A DNA stretch of 64,000 nucleotides from Spartobacteria bacterium (lineage in GTDB: Bacteria > Verrucomicrobiota > Verrucomicrobiia > Chthoniobacterales > UBA10450): the NCBI GenBank assembly GCA_003134785.1, contig PLCN01000020.1:186001-250000 (forward strand), given 5' to 3'. Positions 1 to 8,863 of the stretch are shown here, one piece after another. How positions within the stretch are numbered: the stretch's first letter is position 1; every line of letters starts with the position of its first letter. The notes under the pieces were generated by a model. That model did not search any database. It saw nothing but the letters and a program-made list of their open reading frames with translations, and had not been told where the DNA came from. The position numbers and the translations under genes were made by a program.

Positions 1-120
1 AAGGACGATCACGAGTCTGCGATTGTCGCGACCCTAAATCCCGGCGCTTACACCGCGATCGTGCGCGGCAAGAACAATACTACCGGAGTCGCTTTGGTGG
101 AGGTCTATACTTTGCAGTAA
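1..120 (+). CDS. Secreted protein, C-terminal end only (NISTR-type repeat domain)
   Basis: Only the last 39 codons and the TAA stop are in the window; the gene begins upstream. The visible end (KDDHESAIVATLNPG, then VEVYTLQ) is the closing part of the C-terminal domain found in five other proteins here. It is almost identical, in protein and DNA, to the end of the 1216-aa NHL protein at 1895-5545, so the two are probably recent paralogues. The function of the domain is not known to me. It always sits at the extreme C-terminus of exported proteins, which suggests a role in sorting or surface attachment (inference). Confidence 0.85.
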   Translation, partial: KDDHESAIVATLNPGAYTAIVRGKNNTTGVALVEVYTLQ

Positions 121-340
121 ATCACGACTGCCATAGGCTATCTCATAAGATGTCTCATGCTGTAACCACAACACTCCGTTGCCAGGTGGCGGGGCCAGTA
201 ACTAATAACGCGCCTTCGCCGGTCACGGCTGCCCAGGAAAATTACTTTATCAGAGAATTATAATGTTTGACGGAACCGCTCAAATCTGGACTCATGTTTG
301 GGGAAATAGACGCTTTGGCAATTAACTAACCCGCCACTAT

Positions 341-1714
341 ATGAAGAAACTGAAAGTTTACTCATTCATCGCCGCAGGAACAGCGCTCCTGGCTTTTGCG
401 ACTCCGGCATTTGCCGGGACGTTCATCGTGACCTCGGGTCCAACTTTTACGCCAAACGCGGCTTTCACGGACAACACGATCAAAGTAGAAACACTCCACA
501 ATCCGCCGGGGGTGAACGGCGATCTGGTAAGAATTTCAGGCGGCGCGACGATCGCCCCGCCAGCCTCGAACAGCGCCGCGGTTGACATCGCCGGCAGTTA
601 TTCCGCCAACGCCGGGGACCTTCTCTCAGCTGCTTATAGCTTCACGATAGACTCGAACGTCTCAGGGCCCGTAACCTACACCGTGCGCGCCTCCGCGACC
701 GTTCTTGGCAGCCCACAGAATTTCACGAAGACCGACAACGTCCTGTCGGGATTGCATCAATATAAAGGCGCAATCCAGTTACCCGTTTCCTTCCCGTTCC
801 CGGCCTCCGGGACCTTTTCGGCGACCTTTAGTCTGGATTTTGGCTCCGGGTCGGCCGGCACTCTCAACCTCAGGATCCAGCAGGCCGACATTCAGCTGGC
901 TCCCACCGCGGCCACTATCCCGCCGGCTGCGCGGGCCCTTAACATTTCCACTCGTCTCGCCATAGCGACCGGCGACAACGTTCTCATTGGCGGCTTCATC
1001 ATCACCGGAAGCGACCCAAAGAAGGTCCTTATCCGCGGGAGGGGTCCTTCCCTCAATGGCGTTGGAGTTACTTTGCCTGATCCTACTTTGGAACTACATC
1101 AAGGCAGCACCACGGTATCTACGAACGACAACTGGAAAACAAAACCCGACGGCAGCAGCCAGCAAGCGGACATCGAGGCCACGACCATTCCGCCGACAAA
1201 CGATCTCGAGTCCGCCATTCTCGCCACTCTTGACCCTGGGACATACACCGCCATCCTTGCCGGTAAGGATGGAGGAACGGGCGTGGGCTTAATCGAGGTT
1301 TACGATCTCGCGCAAACCGCGAACTCCCAATTGGCCAACATTAGTACGCGTGGCTTTGTCCAAACCGGTGACAACATCATGATCGGCGGCTTCATTCTCG
1401 GTCCCAATAACAACGGCGCCGCCTCGGTCGTCGTGCGCGCGATCGGGCCTTCTCTCGCCTCAGCCGGCGTAGCCAACTCATTGCAGGACCCGACCCTCGA
1501 GTTGCACAGCGAGGACGGCACACTCATTGCCTCCAATGACAACTGGAAGGATGGCCCGGACAAGCAGACCATCATGGATAACGGTTTGGCGCCGGCGAAT
1601 GACAAAGAGTCGGCGCTGTTCGCCATCCCCGCGCCCGGCAATTACACCGCTGTCGTGCGCGGCGTGAACAACGTCACGGGGGTCGGCGTGGTGGAAGCGT
1701 ACAACCTCCAATAG
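341..1714 (+). CDS. Secreted protein with two C-terminal NISTR-type domains
   Basis: 457 aa. Residues 1-25 form a clear Sec signal peptide (charged MKK, hydrophobic core, AFAG cleavage region). Residues about 26-195 are a Ser/Thr/Gly-rich, probably all-beta region I do not recognise. Two copies of a domain of about 125 residues follow, each starting with an NIST-R motif and GDNVLIGGFI- or GDNIMIGGFI-type strands, then [16 protein letters not shown] and a closing GVG(L/V)(I/V)E(V/A)Y. The second copy ends exactly at the stop codon. The gene lies between two others with the same C-terminal domain, forming a tandem cluster. Product exported; substrate or partner unknown. Confidence 0.85.
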   Translation: MKKLKVYSFIAAGTALLAFATPAFAGTFIVTSGPTFTPNAAFTDNTIKVETLHNPPGVNGDLVRISGGATIAPPASNSAAVDIAGSYSANAGDLLSAAYSFTIDSNVSGPVTYTVRASATVLGSPQNFTKTDNVLSGLHQYKGAIQLPVSFPFPASGTFSATFSLDFGSGSAGTLNLRIQQADIQLAPTAATIPPAARALNISTRLAIATGDNVLIGGFIITGSDPKKVLIRGRGPSLNGVGVTLPDPTLELHQGSTTVSTNDNWKTKPDGSSQQADIEATTIPPTNDLESAILATLDPGTYTAILAGKDGGTGVGLIEVYDLAQTANSQLANISTRGFVQTGDNIMIGGFILGPNNNGAASVVVRAIGPSLASAGVANSLQDPTLELHSEDGTLIASNDNWKDGPDKQTIMDNGLAPANDKESALFAIPAPGNYTAVVRGVNNVTGVGVVEAYNLQ

Positions 1715-1755
1715 CGGAGGCGACCTTGATTAGAACCATCGCTGTCCGGCAGCAG

Positions 1756-1775
1756 CGCCTGGGACACCCCAGGCG
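1756..1775 (+). terminator. Hairpin after the 457-aa gene, possible terminator
   Basis: A perfect 8-bp stem (CGCCTGGG / CCCAGGCG) with a 4-nt loop lies 41 bases after the stop of the upstream gene. No U-tract follows, so it may be a repeat or RNA-processing structure and not an intrinsic terminator. Confidence 0.3.
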
Positions 1776-1894
1776 TTAGGCATTGTTAAGCTCAGCAACG
1801 GCAAATTTCGAAACTCTTAAACTTCGTCACTCAGATCTCGTCGTTCTTATAAAGATCGACATAAGACGAAATTGTCGCTAGCAACGTAATCGGC

Positions 1895-4800
1895 GTGAAG
1901 AAATTTCTCTTGCCGTTGTTCTTCAGCGTTTGCGGTTTGAGTGGAGCCGTCACGACTCAGGCGCAATCGGTTTACGAACCGTATTCCTTCGCCACGCTCG
2001 CGGGGGTCGCTCCGGGTAGCACTGACGGCGCCGGCAGCACCGCGCGCTTTTTCTTTCCGAATGGCGTGGCGGTCGATAGCGCGGGCAATGTCTATGTGGC
2101 CGACTCGGGCAACTACACCATCCGCAAGATCACCTCTGCTGGCACCGTGAGTACGTTTGCCGGTCTAGCTGGCAGCAGTGGCAGTGCCGATGGCACCGGC
2201 AGCGCCGCGCGTTTCTTTCAACCGGCCGGCGTGGCGGTGGATAGCGCGGGTAATGTCTACGTGGCGGACTCGGGCAACCACACCATCCGTAAGATCAACT
2301 CTTGTGGCGTCGTGAGTACTCTTGCGGGTTTAGCCGGCAGCAGTGGCAGCGCCGATGGCACCGGCAGCGCCGCGAGTTTTTCTTTTCCAGCGGGTATGGC
2401 GGTGGATAGCGCGGGTAATATCTATGTGGCGGACTCGGGGAACAGTACGATCCGTAAGATCACCCCTGCTGGCGTCGTGAGTACCCTAGCCGGCCTGGCT
2501 GGCAGCAGTGGCAGCACCGATGACACCGGCGACGCCGCGCGCTTCTTTCAACCGTACGGCGTGGCGGTTGACAGCGCGGGCAATGTCTATGTGGCCGACT
2601 CGGGCAACTACACCATCCGTAAGATCACACCTTCTCGCGTCGTGAGTACTCTAGCCGGTGTAGCTGGCAACAGGGGCAGCACCGATGGCACTGGCGGCGG
2701 CGCAAGCTTCTCTTTTCCCCAAGCCGTGGCGGTGGATAGCGCCGGCAATGTCTATGTGGCCGACACGAGCAACTACACGATCCGTGCGATCACTCCTTCT
2801 GGCGTCGTAAGTACCCTGGCCGGTCTAGCTGGCAACAGGGGCAGCGCCGATGGCACCGGCAACGCCGCACGCTTTGACTTTCCGAATGGCGTGGCGGTGG
2901 ATAGCGCGGGCAATGTCTATGTGACCGACACGGTCAACAACACGATCCGTACGATCACCCCTTCGGGCGTCGTAAATACTTTTGCCGGTCTGGCTGGCAG
3001 CTTGGGCAGCGGCGACGGGACCGGCAGCGCCGCGAGCTTCACTTCTCCTCAAGGCGTGGCGGTGGATAGCGCGGGCAATGTCTATGTGGCTGACACCGGT
3101 AACTACACGATCCGCAAGATCACCCCTTCGGGCGTCGTGAGTACTTTCGCCGGTCTGGCTCGTAACTCTGGCAGCGCTGATGGCACCGGCAGCGCCGCGC
3201 GCTTCTTTCAACCAGCCGGTGTGGCGGTGGACGGTTCGGGTAATGTCTATGTGGCCGACTCGGGCAACTACACCATCCGTAAGATCACATCTGCTGGGTT
3301 GGTGAGCACTCTCGCTGGAGTAGCTCGCAGCTTGGGCAGCGCCGATGGCACCGGCAACGCCGCGCGCTTCAACAATCCCTTTGGTGTAGCGGTTGATAGC
3401 GCGGGCAATGTCTATGTGGCCGACACGAACAACAGCACGATCCGTAAGATCACTCCATCCGGCGTCGTGAGTACTCTGGCCGGTCTGGCTGGCAGCAGTG
3501 GCAGCGCTGATGGCGTCAGCGGCGCCGCACGCTTCTTTCAACCGGCCGGCGTGGCGGTGGATAGCACTGGTAATGTCTATGTGGCCGATACGATCAACAA
3601 CACGATCCGCGAGATCACTCCTTCTAGGATCGTGAGTACTCTAGCCGGCCTAGCTGGCAGCGTTGGCAGCGCCGATGGCCCCGGCAACGCCGCGCGGTTC
3701 AACAATCCTTTTGGCGTGGCGGTGGATAACGCGAGCAATGTCTATGTGGCCGATTCGATCAACAACACGATCCGCAAGATTACTCCTTCCGGCATTGTGA
3801 GCACTCTTGCCGGTCTGGCTGGCAGCAGAGGCAGCGCCGATAGCACCGGCAGCGCCGTCCGCTTCACTTCTCCGAACGGCGTGGCGGTGGATAGCGCGGG
3901 CAATGTTTATGTGGCCGACACGATCAATAGCACGATCCGCGTCGGCGTCCCCGCACCACCGGTCATCACCAGTCCTCTCGCCGCCATCGCCGTCAAAGCA
4001 CAAAAGTTTGTTTATCAATTTGAAGCCCTCCAAGCGAATTCTCTGGCGGTAAGCAATCTGCCTGCGGGATTAACCTTCGACCCTGCGCGCTCCGCCATCG
4101 TCGGGATAGCTACATCGACAGGAACGTTTCCGGTTACTCTAAGCGCTTCTAATGCAGTTGGCACAACTTCGGCGGTTCTTACCCTTATCATTCAGGAGGT
4201 TCCTCCGTCCGGACCTGTGATCGTCAGTAGCACCAGCGTGACTGGCAGGACGCAGCAGCCCTTCCAGTTCCAGGTTATTACTGTGAATGGCAGCCCGAAA
4301 GCTCAGCTCACTGCCCCCGATTGCCCTTGCGGGCTCAGCGCCGACCCAGTCACCGGACTTATCTCAGGAACGCCGGTGGCGGACGGAAGTTCGAAGACCA
4401 CGCTAATCGTGACCGACGGAAGTTTCGTCACTACCGGTACGGTGCAATTGACTTTCACGTCCGATACGGCGCGACCGGTTATTGTTAGCCCGGACCGAGG
4501 GGCACTGAGTCCTGGCGAGGCCTTTAGCTACACGATCGTTGCACCCAGCTCCGATCCAACTGATCCCCCACACTTCAGCTACTTAGGAGACCCTCCCTTG
4601 GGATTATCATTCGACGCTAAGACTGCTACCATTTCCGGCGTTTATACCGGTAATCCGGTTAGAAGCGGCCCACCGGAGGCAAAGGACTTTAGCGGTGGCA
4701 TCCTGGGCACGATCCAACTCTTCGCCACAAACTTCCACGGCACTTCGACCTTCCAGCTTCGCTTTTTGTCCAAACCTTCCGGAGCAGTCAACATCTCGAC

Positions 4801-5545
4801 TCGAACCACTGTCGGTGGCGGGGACAATGTCCTTATCGGCGGTTTTATTATTACCGGTGACGCTCCTGAGGCAATCATTATTCGCGCGCTTGGCCCCTCC
4901 TCGAAAGTCAACGGCGCTTTACAAGATCCCTTCCTGGAGTTACACAGTGCCACCAGCGCAGTAGTTACTAACGACGACTGGAGAAGCAGCCAGGAAGCGC
5001 TCATCCAAGACACCCTGATCCCGCCCAGCGATGACCGCGAGTCAGCCATTGTCGCAGCGCTCGACCCTGGCAACTACACCGCCATCGTGCGCGGCAAGGA
5101 CGATGCCACTGGTATCGCGGTAGTAGAAGTGTACGACCTCGGCACCGCCCCACTGAAGAGCGGAAACAAAGCAAAACTCGCGCAAATCTCCACCCGCGGA
5201 AATGTCGACGTGGGTGACAATATTTTGATCGGTGGCTTCATCATCGATGTTTTGGCCACCAAGGTAATTGTGCGCGCAATTGGACCATCCTTAAACGGCA
5301 TTGTTCCAGGCGCGCTGCAAGATACAGTTCTCGAACTGCACGATGGCAGCGGCGCAACGATCATGTCGAACGATGATTGGCGCAGCGATCAAGAGCAGCA
5401 GATCATCGATACTACTGTCCCCCCCAAGGACGACCACGAGTCTGCGATTGTCGCAACCCTAAACCCCGGCGCTTACACCGCGATCGTGCGTGGCAAGAAC
5501 AATACTACAGGCGTCGCCTTGGTTGAAGTTTACGGGTTGCAGTAA
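1895..5545 (+). CDS. Secreted NHL-repeat double beta-propeller protein with Ig-like and C-terminal NISTR-type domains
   Basis: 1216 aa with a GTG start; no good Shine-Dalgarno is visible. Residues 1-24 are a signal peptide (MKKFLLPLFF ... TQAQS). Residues about 50-690 hold twelve NHL repeats of 55 residues (GVAVDSAGNVYVADSG, then TIRKIT, then STLAGLAG), enough for two six-bladed propellers. Two He_PIG/Ig-like domains follow (PAGLTFDP and CGLSADPVTGLISGTP motifs), then a third Ig-like stretch, then two C-terminal NISTR-type domains ending in VEVYGLQ at the stop. NHL propellers usually bind protein or carbohydrate ligands; the ligand here is unknown. The last 40 codons nearly match the truncated gene at positions 1-120. 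Confidence 0.92.
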   Translation: MKKFLLPLFFSVCGLSGAVTTQAQSVYEPYSFATLAGVAPGSTDGAGSTARFFFPNGVAVDSAGNVYVADSGNYTIRKITSAGTVSTFAGLAGSSGSADGTGSAARFFQPAGVAVDSAGNVYVADSGNHTIRKINSCGVVSTLAGLAGSSGSADGTGSAASFSFPAGMAVDSAGNIYVADSGNSTIRKITPAGVVSTLAGLAGSSGSTDDTGDAARFFQPYGVAVDSAGNVYVADSGNYTIRKITPSRVVSTLAGVAGNRGSTDGTGGGASFSFPQAVAVDSAGNVYVADTSNYTIRAITPSGVVSTLAGLAGNRGSADGTGNAARFDFPNGVAVDSAGNVYVTDTVNNTIRTITPSGVVNTFAGLAGSLGSGDGTGSAASFTSPQGVAVDSAGNVYVADTGNYTIRKITPSGVVSTFAGLARNSGSADGTGSAARFFQPAGVAVDGSGNVYVADSGNYTIRKITSAGLVSTLAGVARSLGSADGTGNAARFNNPFGVAVDSAGNVYVADTNNSTIRKITPSGVVSTLAGLAGSSGSADGVSGAARFFQPAGVAVDSTGNVYVADTINNTIREITPSRIVSTLAGLAGSVGSADGPGNAARFNNPFGVAVDNASNVYVADSINNTIRKITPSGIVSTLAGLAGSRGSADSTGSAVRFTSPNGVAVDSAGNVYVADTINSTIRVGVPAPPVITSPLAAIAVKAQKFVYQFEALQANSLAVSNLPAGLTFDPARSAIVGIATSTGTFPVTLSASNAVGTTSAVLTLIIQEVPPSGPVIVSSTSVTGRTQQPFQFQVITVNGSPKAQLTAPDCPCGLSADPVTGLISGTPVADGSSKTTLIVTDGSFVTTGTVQLTFTSDTARPVIVSPDRGALSPGEAFSYTIVAPSSDPTDPPHFSYLGDPPLGLSFDAKTATISGVYTGNPVRSGPPEAKDFSGGILGTIQLFATNFHGTSTFQLRFLSKPSGAVNISTRTTVGGGDNVLIGGFIITGDAPEAIIIRALGPSSKVNGALQDPFLELHSATSAVVTNDDWRSSQEALIQDTLIPPSDDRESAIVAALDPGNYTAIVRGKDDATGIAVVEVYDLGTAPLKSGNKAKLAQISTRGNVDVGDNILIGGFIIDVLATKVIVRAIGPSLNGIVPGALQDTVLELHDGSGATIMSNDDWRSDQEQQIIDTTVPPKDDHESAIVATLNPGAYTAIVRGKNNTTGVALVEVYGLQ
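2042..3946 (+). repeat. Twelve tandem 165-nt repeats coding NHL blades
   Basis: Copies begin every 165 nt from 2042 to 3857 with no length variation; the last is cut short. The core coding GVAVDSAGNVYVAD is strongly conserved at DNA level (GCGGGCAATGTCTATGTGGC recurs with few changes). Uniform spacing and near-identity suggest expansion or homogenisation by unequal recombination. Confidence 0.95.
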
Positions 5546-5569
5546 CCCAGGCAGGCGATCTCGCTTCCT

Positions 5570-7111
5570 TTAGTACGACTTAGCCCAAAGAACGCGGCGT
5601 GAACTCGGTTCGCCGCTAAAGGGACAGGTGCCAACTTCTGGCGGAGCCGCCGGATCATCTAGAGGGATGCAACGGATGGTTACTTTCAGGTCGTTCTTGA
5701 TTTGGTCTTCGACCTGGCGCGAACCGTTCCAATGCGCACGGGCAAAGCCACCATGGATCTCCGGTTTCGCGGAATTCGTTGGCGTAAAGAAGTCGTAGAA
5801 CTCCTCCTTGGAATCAATCACGCGAGTGTGGGAGTCGCGAAACTGCTTGGCGCGGTCGAAGAGATTCTGCTGGATGGAATTGAGCAGCTCAACGGCGCGC
5901 CTAACGAGTTCTGGAAACGGAAGGAACTCTTTCGCTTTCGCGGATTGATCGCGCCGGCTCACCGCGACGGTGCCTGATTCCAGATCCCGCGGGCCGAGTT
6001 CCACCCTTAGCGGCACGCCTTTTTTGATCCATTCCCAATTCTTGACCCCGCCGCCCAGATCGCGTTGATCGACTTCTACTTCGAGTGACGCGCCGAAGTA
6101 GGTCAGCGCTCGCAGTTCACCGGCAAGTTTCTCCGCCGCTTCCAGCACTTGCGCGCGCGTTTCCTCCTTGGACGTAATCGGCAAAATGACGACGTGGATC
6201 GGCGCGATCCGCGGGGGCAGAACGAGTCCATCATCGTCGGCGTGCGCCATGATGACCGTTCCAATGAGACGCGTGCTCATTCCCCAGCTCGTCGTCCAGC
6301 CAAACTCCTGCGTGCCCGAGCGCGATTGAAATTGGATCCCGCTCGCGCGCGAAAAATTCTGGCCAAGGAAATGCGACGTGCCGGCCTGGATCGCCTTCCG
6401 GTCCTGCACCATTGCTTCGATACAGAGCGTTTGCACGGCGCCGGGGAAGCGTTCGCTTTCGGATTTCTCGCCGCTGAAAACCGGGATCGCGAGATGATCG
6501 CGCACGAATTCTTCGTAGACGTCGAGCATCTGCTTGGTTTCCAGGCGCGCTTCGGCTTCGGTTTCATGCACGGTGTGGCCCTCCTGCCAGAGGAACTCGG
6601 TCGTGCGCAAAAAAACGCGCGGCCGCATTTCCCAGCGAACGACGTTGGCCCATTGATTGATGAGAATCGGGAGGTCGCGATAGCTTTGGACCCACTTGGC
6701 GTAGCTCGCGCCGATGATGGTTTCGGAGGTCGGCCTAACGACCAGTGGCTCGGCCAGCGGACTGGCCGGCACCATTTTTCCCTCGGCGTTTACTTCGAGG
6801 CGACTGTGGGTGACGACCGCGCATTCCTTGGCGAAGCCCTCGACGTGAGCCGCTTCGCGCTCGAAATAACTGAGCGGAATGAAGAGCGGGAAATAGGCAT
6901 TCCGGTGCCCGGTCGCCTTGAACATCACGTCGAGCTGCCGTTGCATGTTTTCCCAAATGCCATAACCCCACGGACGAATCACCATGCAGCCGCGCACGTC
7001 CGATGGCTCCGCCATTTCCGCCGCGCGAATCACTTGTTGATACCATTCGGGAAAATCCTGATCTCGCCGCGGCGTGATCGCGGTCTTGGCTGCGGCAGTT
7101 TGATTGGACAT
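5570..7111 (-). CDS. proS: Proline--tRNA ligase, archaeal/eukaryotic-like type (ProS type 3)
   Basis: 513 aa from the ATG at 7111; the frame stays open to 7162 but the extra 17 residues do not resemble the family. Class II aminoacyl-tRNA synthetase that charges tRNA-Pro with proline in the cytoplasm. Visible hallmarks are DQDFPEWYQQVI near the N-terminus, RPTSETII, the motif 2 region LRTTEFLWQEGHT, an anticodon-binding domain around residues 300-400, and the C-terminal domain typical of the short type 3 enzymes (CIPLD ... GTCPFSGEPS ... AKSY end). It lacks the large editing insertion of E. coli-type ProS. It ends 24 bases from the convergent NHL gene. Confidence 0.96.
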   Translation of the reverse strand: MSNQTAAAKTAITPRRDQDFPEWYQQVIRAAEMAEPSDVRGCMVIRPWGYGIWENMQRQLDVMFKATGHRNAYFPLFIPLSYFEREAAHVEGFAKECAVVTHSRLEVNAEGKMVPASPLAEPLVVRPTSETIIGASYAKWVQSYRDLPILINQWANVVRWEMRPRVFLRTTEFLWQEGHTVHETEAEARLETKQMLDVYEEFVRDHLAIPVFSGEKSESERFPGAVQTLCIEAMVQDRKAIQAGTSHFLGQNFSRASGIQFQSRSGTQEFGWTTSWGMSTRLIGTVIMAHADDDGLVLPPRIAPIHVVILPITSKEETRAQVLEAAEKLAGELRALTYFGASLEVEVDQRDLGGGVKNWEWIKKGVPLRVELGPRDLESGTVAVSRRDQSAKAKEFLPFPELVRRAVELLNSIQQNLFDRAKQFRDSHTRVIDSKEEFYDFFTPTNSAKPEIHGGFARAHWNGSRQVEDQIKNDLKVTIRCIPLDDPAAPPEVGTCPFSGEPSSRRVLWAKSY

Positions 7112-7215
7112 GCGAGAAAGCGGGAAAATTACGCCTGACGAATTGAAATGACCAGCGGCCATTTCTTCATCGACCAGCGCAACTTTTCCACGCGGCTGTG
7201 TTATATCCTCAAAGT

Positions 7216-7551
7216 ATGAAAGCGAAATTATCTTTCCTCCTCATTCCGACTGTGGCCGCCGCGCTTCAATTCGCGCCGATCGCAATGGCACAAGGACCCG
7301 CGGATAGACCGTTCAAACAATTTCAAGAACGGCGCGCGCGCTGGGCCAGTCTCAGTGAGGAAGAGCGAGCGAAACTCAAAGCGGCGCATCAGAAAGCAAT
7401 GGAAGATCCCGCGGTCCGAGCGGCGCGCGATCGATTGAAGCAGGCGCGGCGGGAATTCCGCGAGATCCTGCGTCCGGCGCTGTTGAAAGCAGATCCATCC
7501 GTTCAACCCATCCTGGAGAAAATGCGCGCGGAGCGCCCGGGCCGGAACTAA
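7216..7551 (+). CDS. Small exported helical protein, Spy/periplasmic metal-sensor-like
   Basis: 111 aa from the ATG at 7216. Residues 1-25 are a signal peptide (MKAKLSFLLI ... AMAQG). The rest is one charged, Arg/Lys/Glu-rich helical region (SLSEEERAKLKAAHQKAM and ARDRLKQARREFREIL) resembling small periplasmic LTXXQ/Spy or heavy-metal-sensor-like proteins, though no diagnostic LTxxQ is present. Likely a periplasmic helical hairpin; function unknown. Divergent from proS and convergent with the CAP-domain gene. Confidence 0.75.
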   Translation: MKAKLSFLLIPTVAAALQFAPIAMAQGPADRPFKQFQERRARWASLSEEERAKLKAAHQKAMEDPAVRAARDRLKQARREFREILRPALLKADPSVQPILEKMRAERPGRN

Positions 7552-7566
7552 GAACTTCTCTGCTGG

Positions 7567-7594
7567 GGGAGTGGTCGCTGTAGCGGCCGCTCCC
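7567..7594. terminator. 12-bp hairpin between convergent genes
   Basis: Arms GGGAGTGGTCGC and GCGGCCGCTCCC pair over 12 bp (two G-U) around a TGTA loop. It lies 15 bases after one stop (7551) and 6 before the other (7600), so it could end both transcripts, but neither side has a T-tract. The TGTAGCGGC part resembles the dispersed palindromes elsewhere in the window. Confidence 0.45.
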
Positions 7595-7599
7595 GACAG

Positions 7600-8277
7600 T
7601 TAGAAATTCCGCGCGACGAGAGTTTCCGCGGACGCCTGTCCACGTTCGGTGTAACTCCCGGCGAAATCCATGCTGCACATCGTTCCGAACCGCGCATGGC
7701 GGCCGAAGGCGGCTCCGGCGAAATTGAAATCTGGGTTGAAGATATTCTTGCGGTGCTTTCGCGCGGGCAAGCCATCGTCGATGATGAGCGCTAGCACTAC
7801 GTCGCGCGCCGTCGCTTTGCCATAGGAAATGTTTTCACCCCACCAGCCGCCGAACGTTCCGTAGCGGGCGATGCGTCCGTCCGCGCGGCTCGAATCGCGT
7901 CCCGCATGACCGGATCCTCCAGCGGCTTGGTCGGCGCAATGGTCCGCCGCGGCACGGCACATTCCCGGAGAAAGCGAGAGCGGCGCCTCTGGTGGCGCAT
8001 TGCGCAAGAAGCGAATTGCTTCATCGAGCGCGGCGGTGCCTTCCTTTGTCCGGATTCTGGTGTGGCCGGGTAGAATCATCATATTCCCGTTCATCTTTCC
8101 GCGCAGTTCCTCGACGAAGGTTGCGTAGAGCGCTGGATTTTGCCGGGCAAGATTCATTTCGCGAATCACGGCTCGCGATGAAGTGCTGGCTGCATCCGCG
8201 GATTTTTCTTCGCCGGCGAAGGCCGGTTGGACGGCGAAGACGAGGAGGAACAGGAACGAAAGAGTAGACGCGCGCAT
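7600..8277 (-). CDS. Secreted CAP-domain (SCP/PR1-like) protein
   Basis: 225 aa from the ATG at 8277; an upstream ATG at 8295 is possible. Signal peptide at residues 1-21 (FLFLLVFAVQPAFAG). The remainder fits the CAP/SCP superfamily: REMNLARQNPALYA helix, SPGMCRAAADHCADQ, GHAGRDSS, WWGENISYG, then RKNIFNPDFNFAGAAFG and GTMCSMDFAG. The GHAG and ENIS motifs correspond to the cavity His and Glu. Bacterial CAP proteins are exported and their roles are mostly unknown. Four Cys residues are visible, so disulfides are possible. Confidence 0.88.
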   Translation of the reverse strand: MRASTLSFLFLLVFAVQPAFAGEEKSADAASTSSRAVIREMNLARQNPALYATFVEELRGKMNGNMMILPGHTRIRTKEGTAALDEAIRFLRNAPPEAPLSLSPGMCRAAADHCADQAAGGSGHAGRDSSRADGRIARYGTFGGWWGENISYGKATARDVVLALIIDDGLPARKHRKNIFNPDFNFAGAAFGRHARFGTMCSMDFAGSYTERGQASAETLVARNF

Positions 8278-8371
8278 TATGGTAATTATAAGCATATGCG
8301 GTGCCAGCCACGCTCGACGGACGCACGCTAGTGGCCGGGTTTTCCCGGGAGGAGGGCAGTCGAACAAGCAG

Positions 8372-8400
8372 TTGACACCTTCCTACCCTGCTCGTAATTT
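8372..8400 (+). promoter_or_regulatory. Sigma-70-type promoter of rplM-rpsI
   Basis: TTGACA (8372-8377), a 17-bp spacer and TAATTT (8395-8400): near-consensus and ideally spaced. Transcription would start near 8407, leaving a leader of only about 12 bases before the rplM ATG at 8419. Confidence 0.7.
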
Positions 8401-8418
8401 CCCGGCCCTTTCGCTCCG

Positions 8419-8853
8419 ATGAAAACGTTTTCCGCAAAAGCCAATGAAGTGCCACGCAAATGGTGGATCATTGACGCCAATAACCAGATCCTCGGCCAGG
8501 TCGCCGTCAAGGCGGCGAATCTCTTGCGGGGCAAGGAAAAACCGATCTACACCACCCACGTCGATACCGGCGATTTCGTGGTCGTGATCAACGCCGAAAA
8601 AGTTCGGCTGAGCGGCAAAAAGGAAGAGCAAAAAAGTTACATGAGCTTTTCCGGTTTCGTCGGCGGACACAAAACCGAGAACGCGCGGGCGCGTCGTCAA
8701 CGCCACCCGGAATTGATCGTCGAACGCGCCATTCGCGGAATGATTCCTCATAACAAACTTGGGCGCGCAGTTTATCGAAAGCTCAAGGTCTACCGCGGCG
8801 ATCTCCATCCTCACGCGGCGCAGCAACCGGCCGTGGTGTCGCTCGCGTCTTAG
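8419..8853 (+). CDS. rplM: 50S ribosomal protein L13
   Basis: 144 aa, normal length. Binds 23S rRNA early in large-subunit assembly. Recognised by MKTFSAKANEVPRKWWIIDA, LGQVAVKAANLLRGK, HVDTGDFVVVINAEK, the RHPELIVERAIRGMIPHNKLGR core and YRGDLHPHAAQQP. The usual L13-S9 gene pair follows: rpsI starts 10 bases after the TAG stop. A strong promoter lies just upstream, and no autoregulatory leader fits in the short 5' end. Confidence 0.98.
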   Translation: MKTFSAKANEVPRKWWIIDANNQILGQVAVKAANLLRGKEKPIYTTHVDTGDFVVVINAEKVRLSGKKEEQKSYMSFSGFVGGHKTENARARRQRHPELIVERAIRGMIPHNKLGRAVYRKLKVYRGDLHPHAAQQPAVVSLAS

Positions 8854-8863
8854 AAATTTTCTC

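Noticed and set aside
121-340. TATAAT near 258-263 as a promoter for the 457-aa gene
   Set aside because: No -35 box at suitable spacing was found, so no promoter is claimed.
2825-3541. 238-codon minus-strand frame with repeats
   Set aside because: Antisense of the NHL repeat array; its periodicity is inherited from the 165-nt repeats.
6149-7138. 329-codon plus-strand frame
   Set aside because: It is the exact antisense of proS, Arg/His-rich and without family features.
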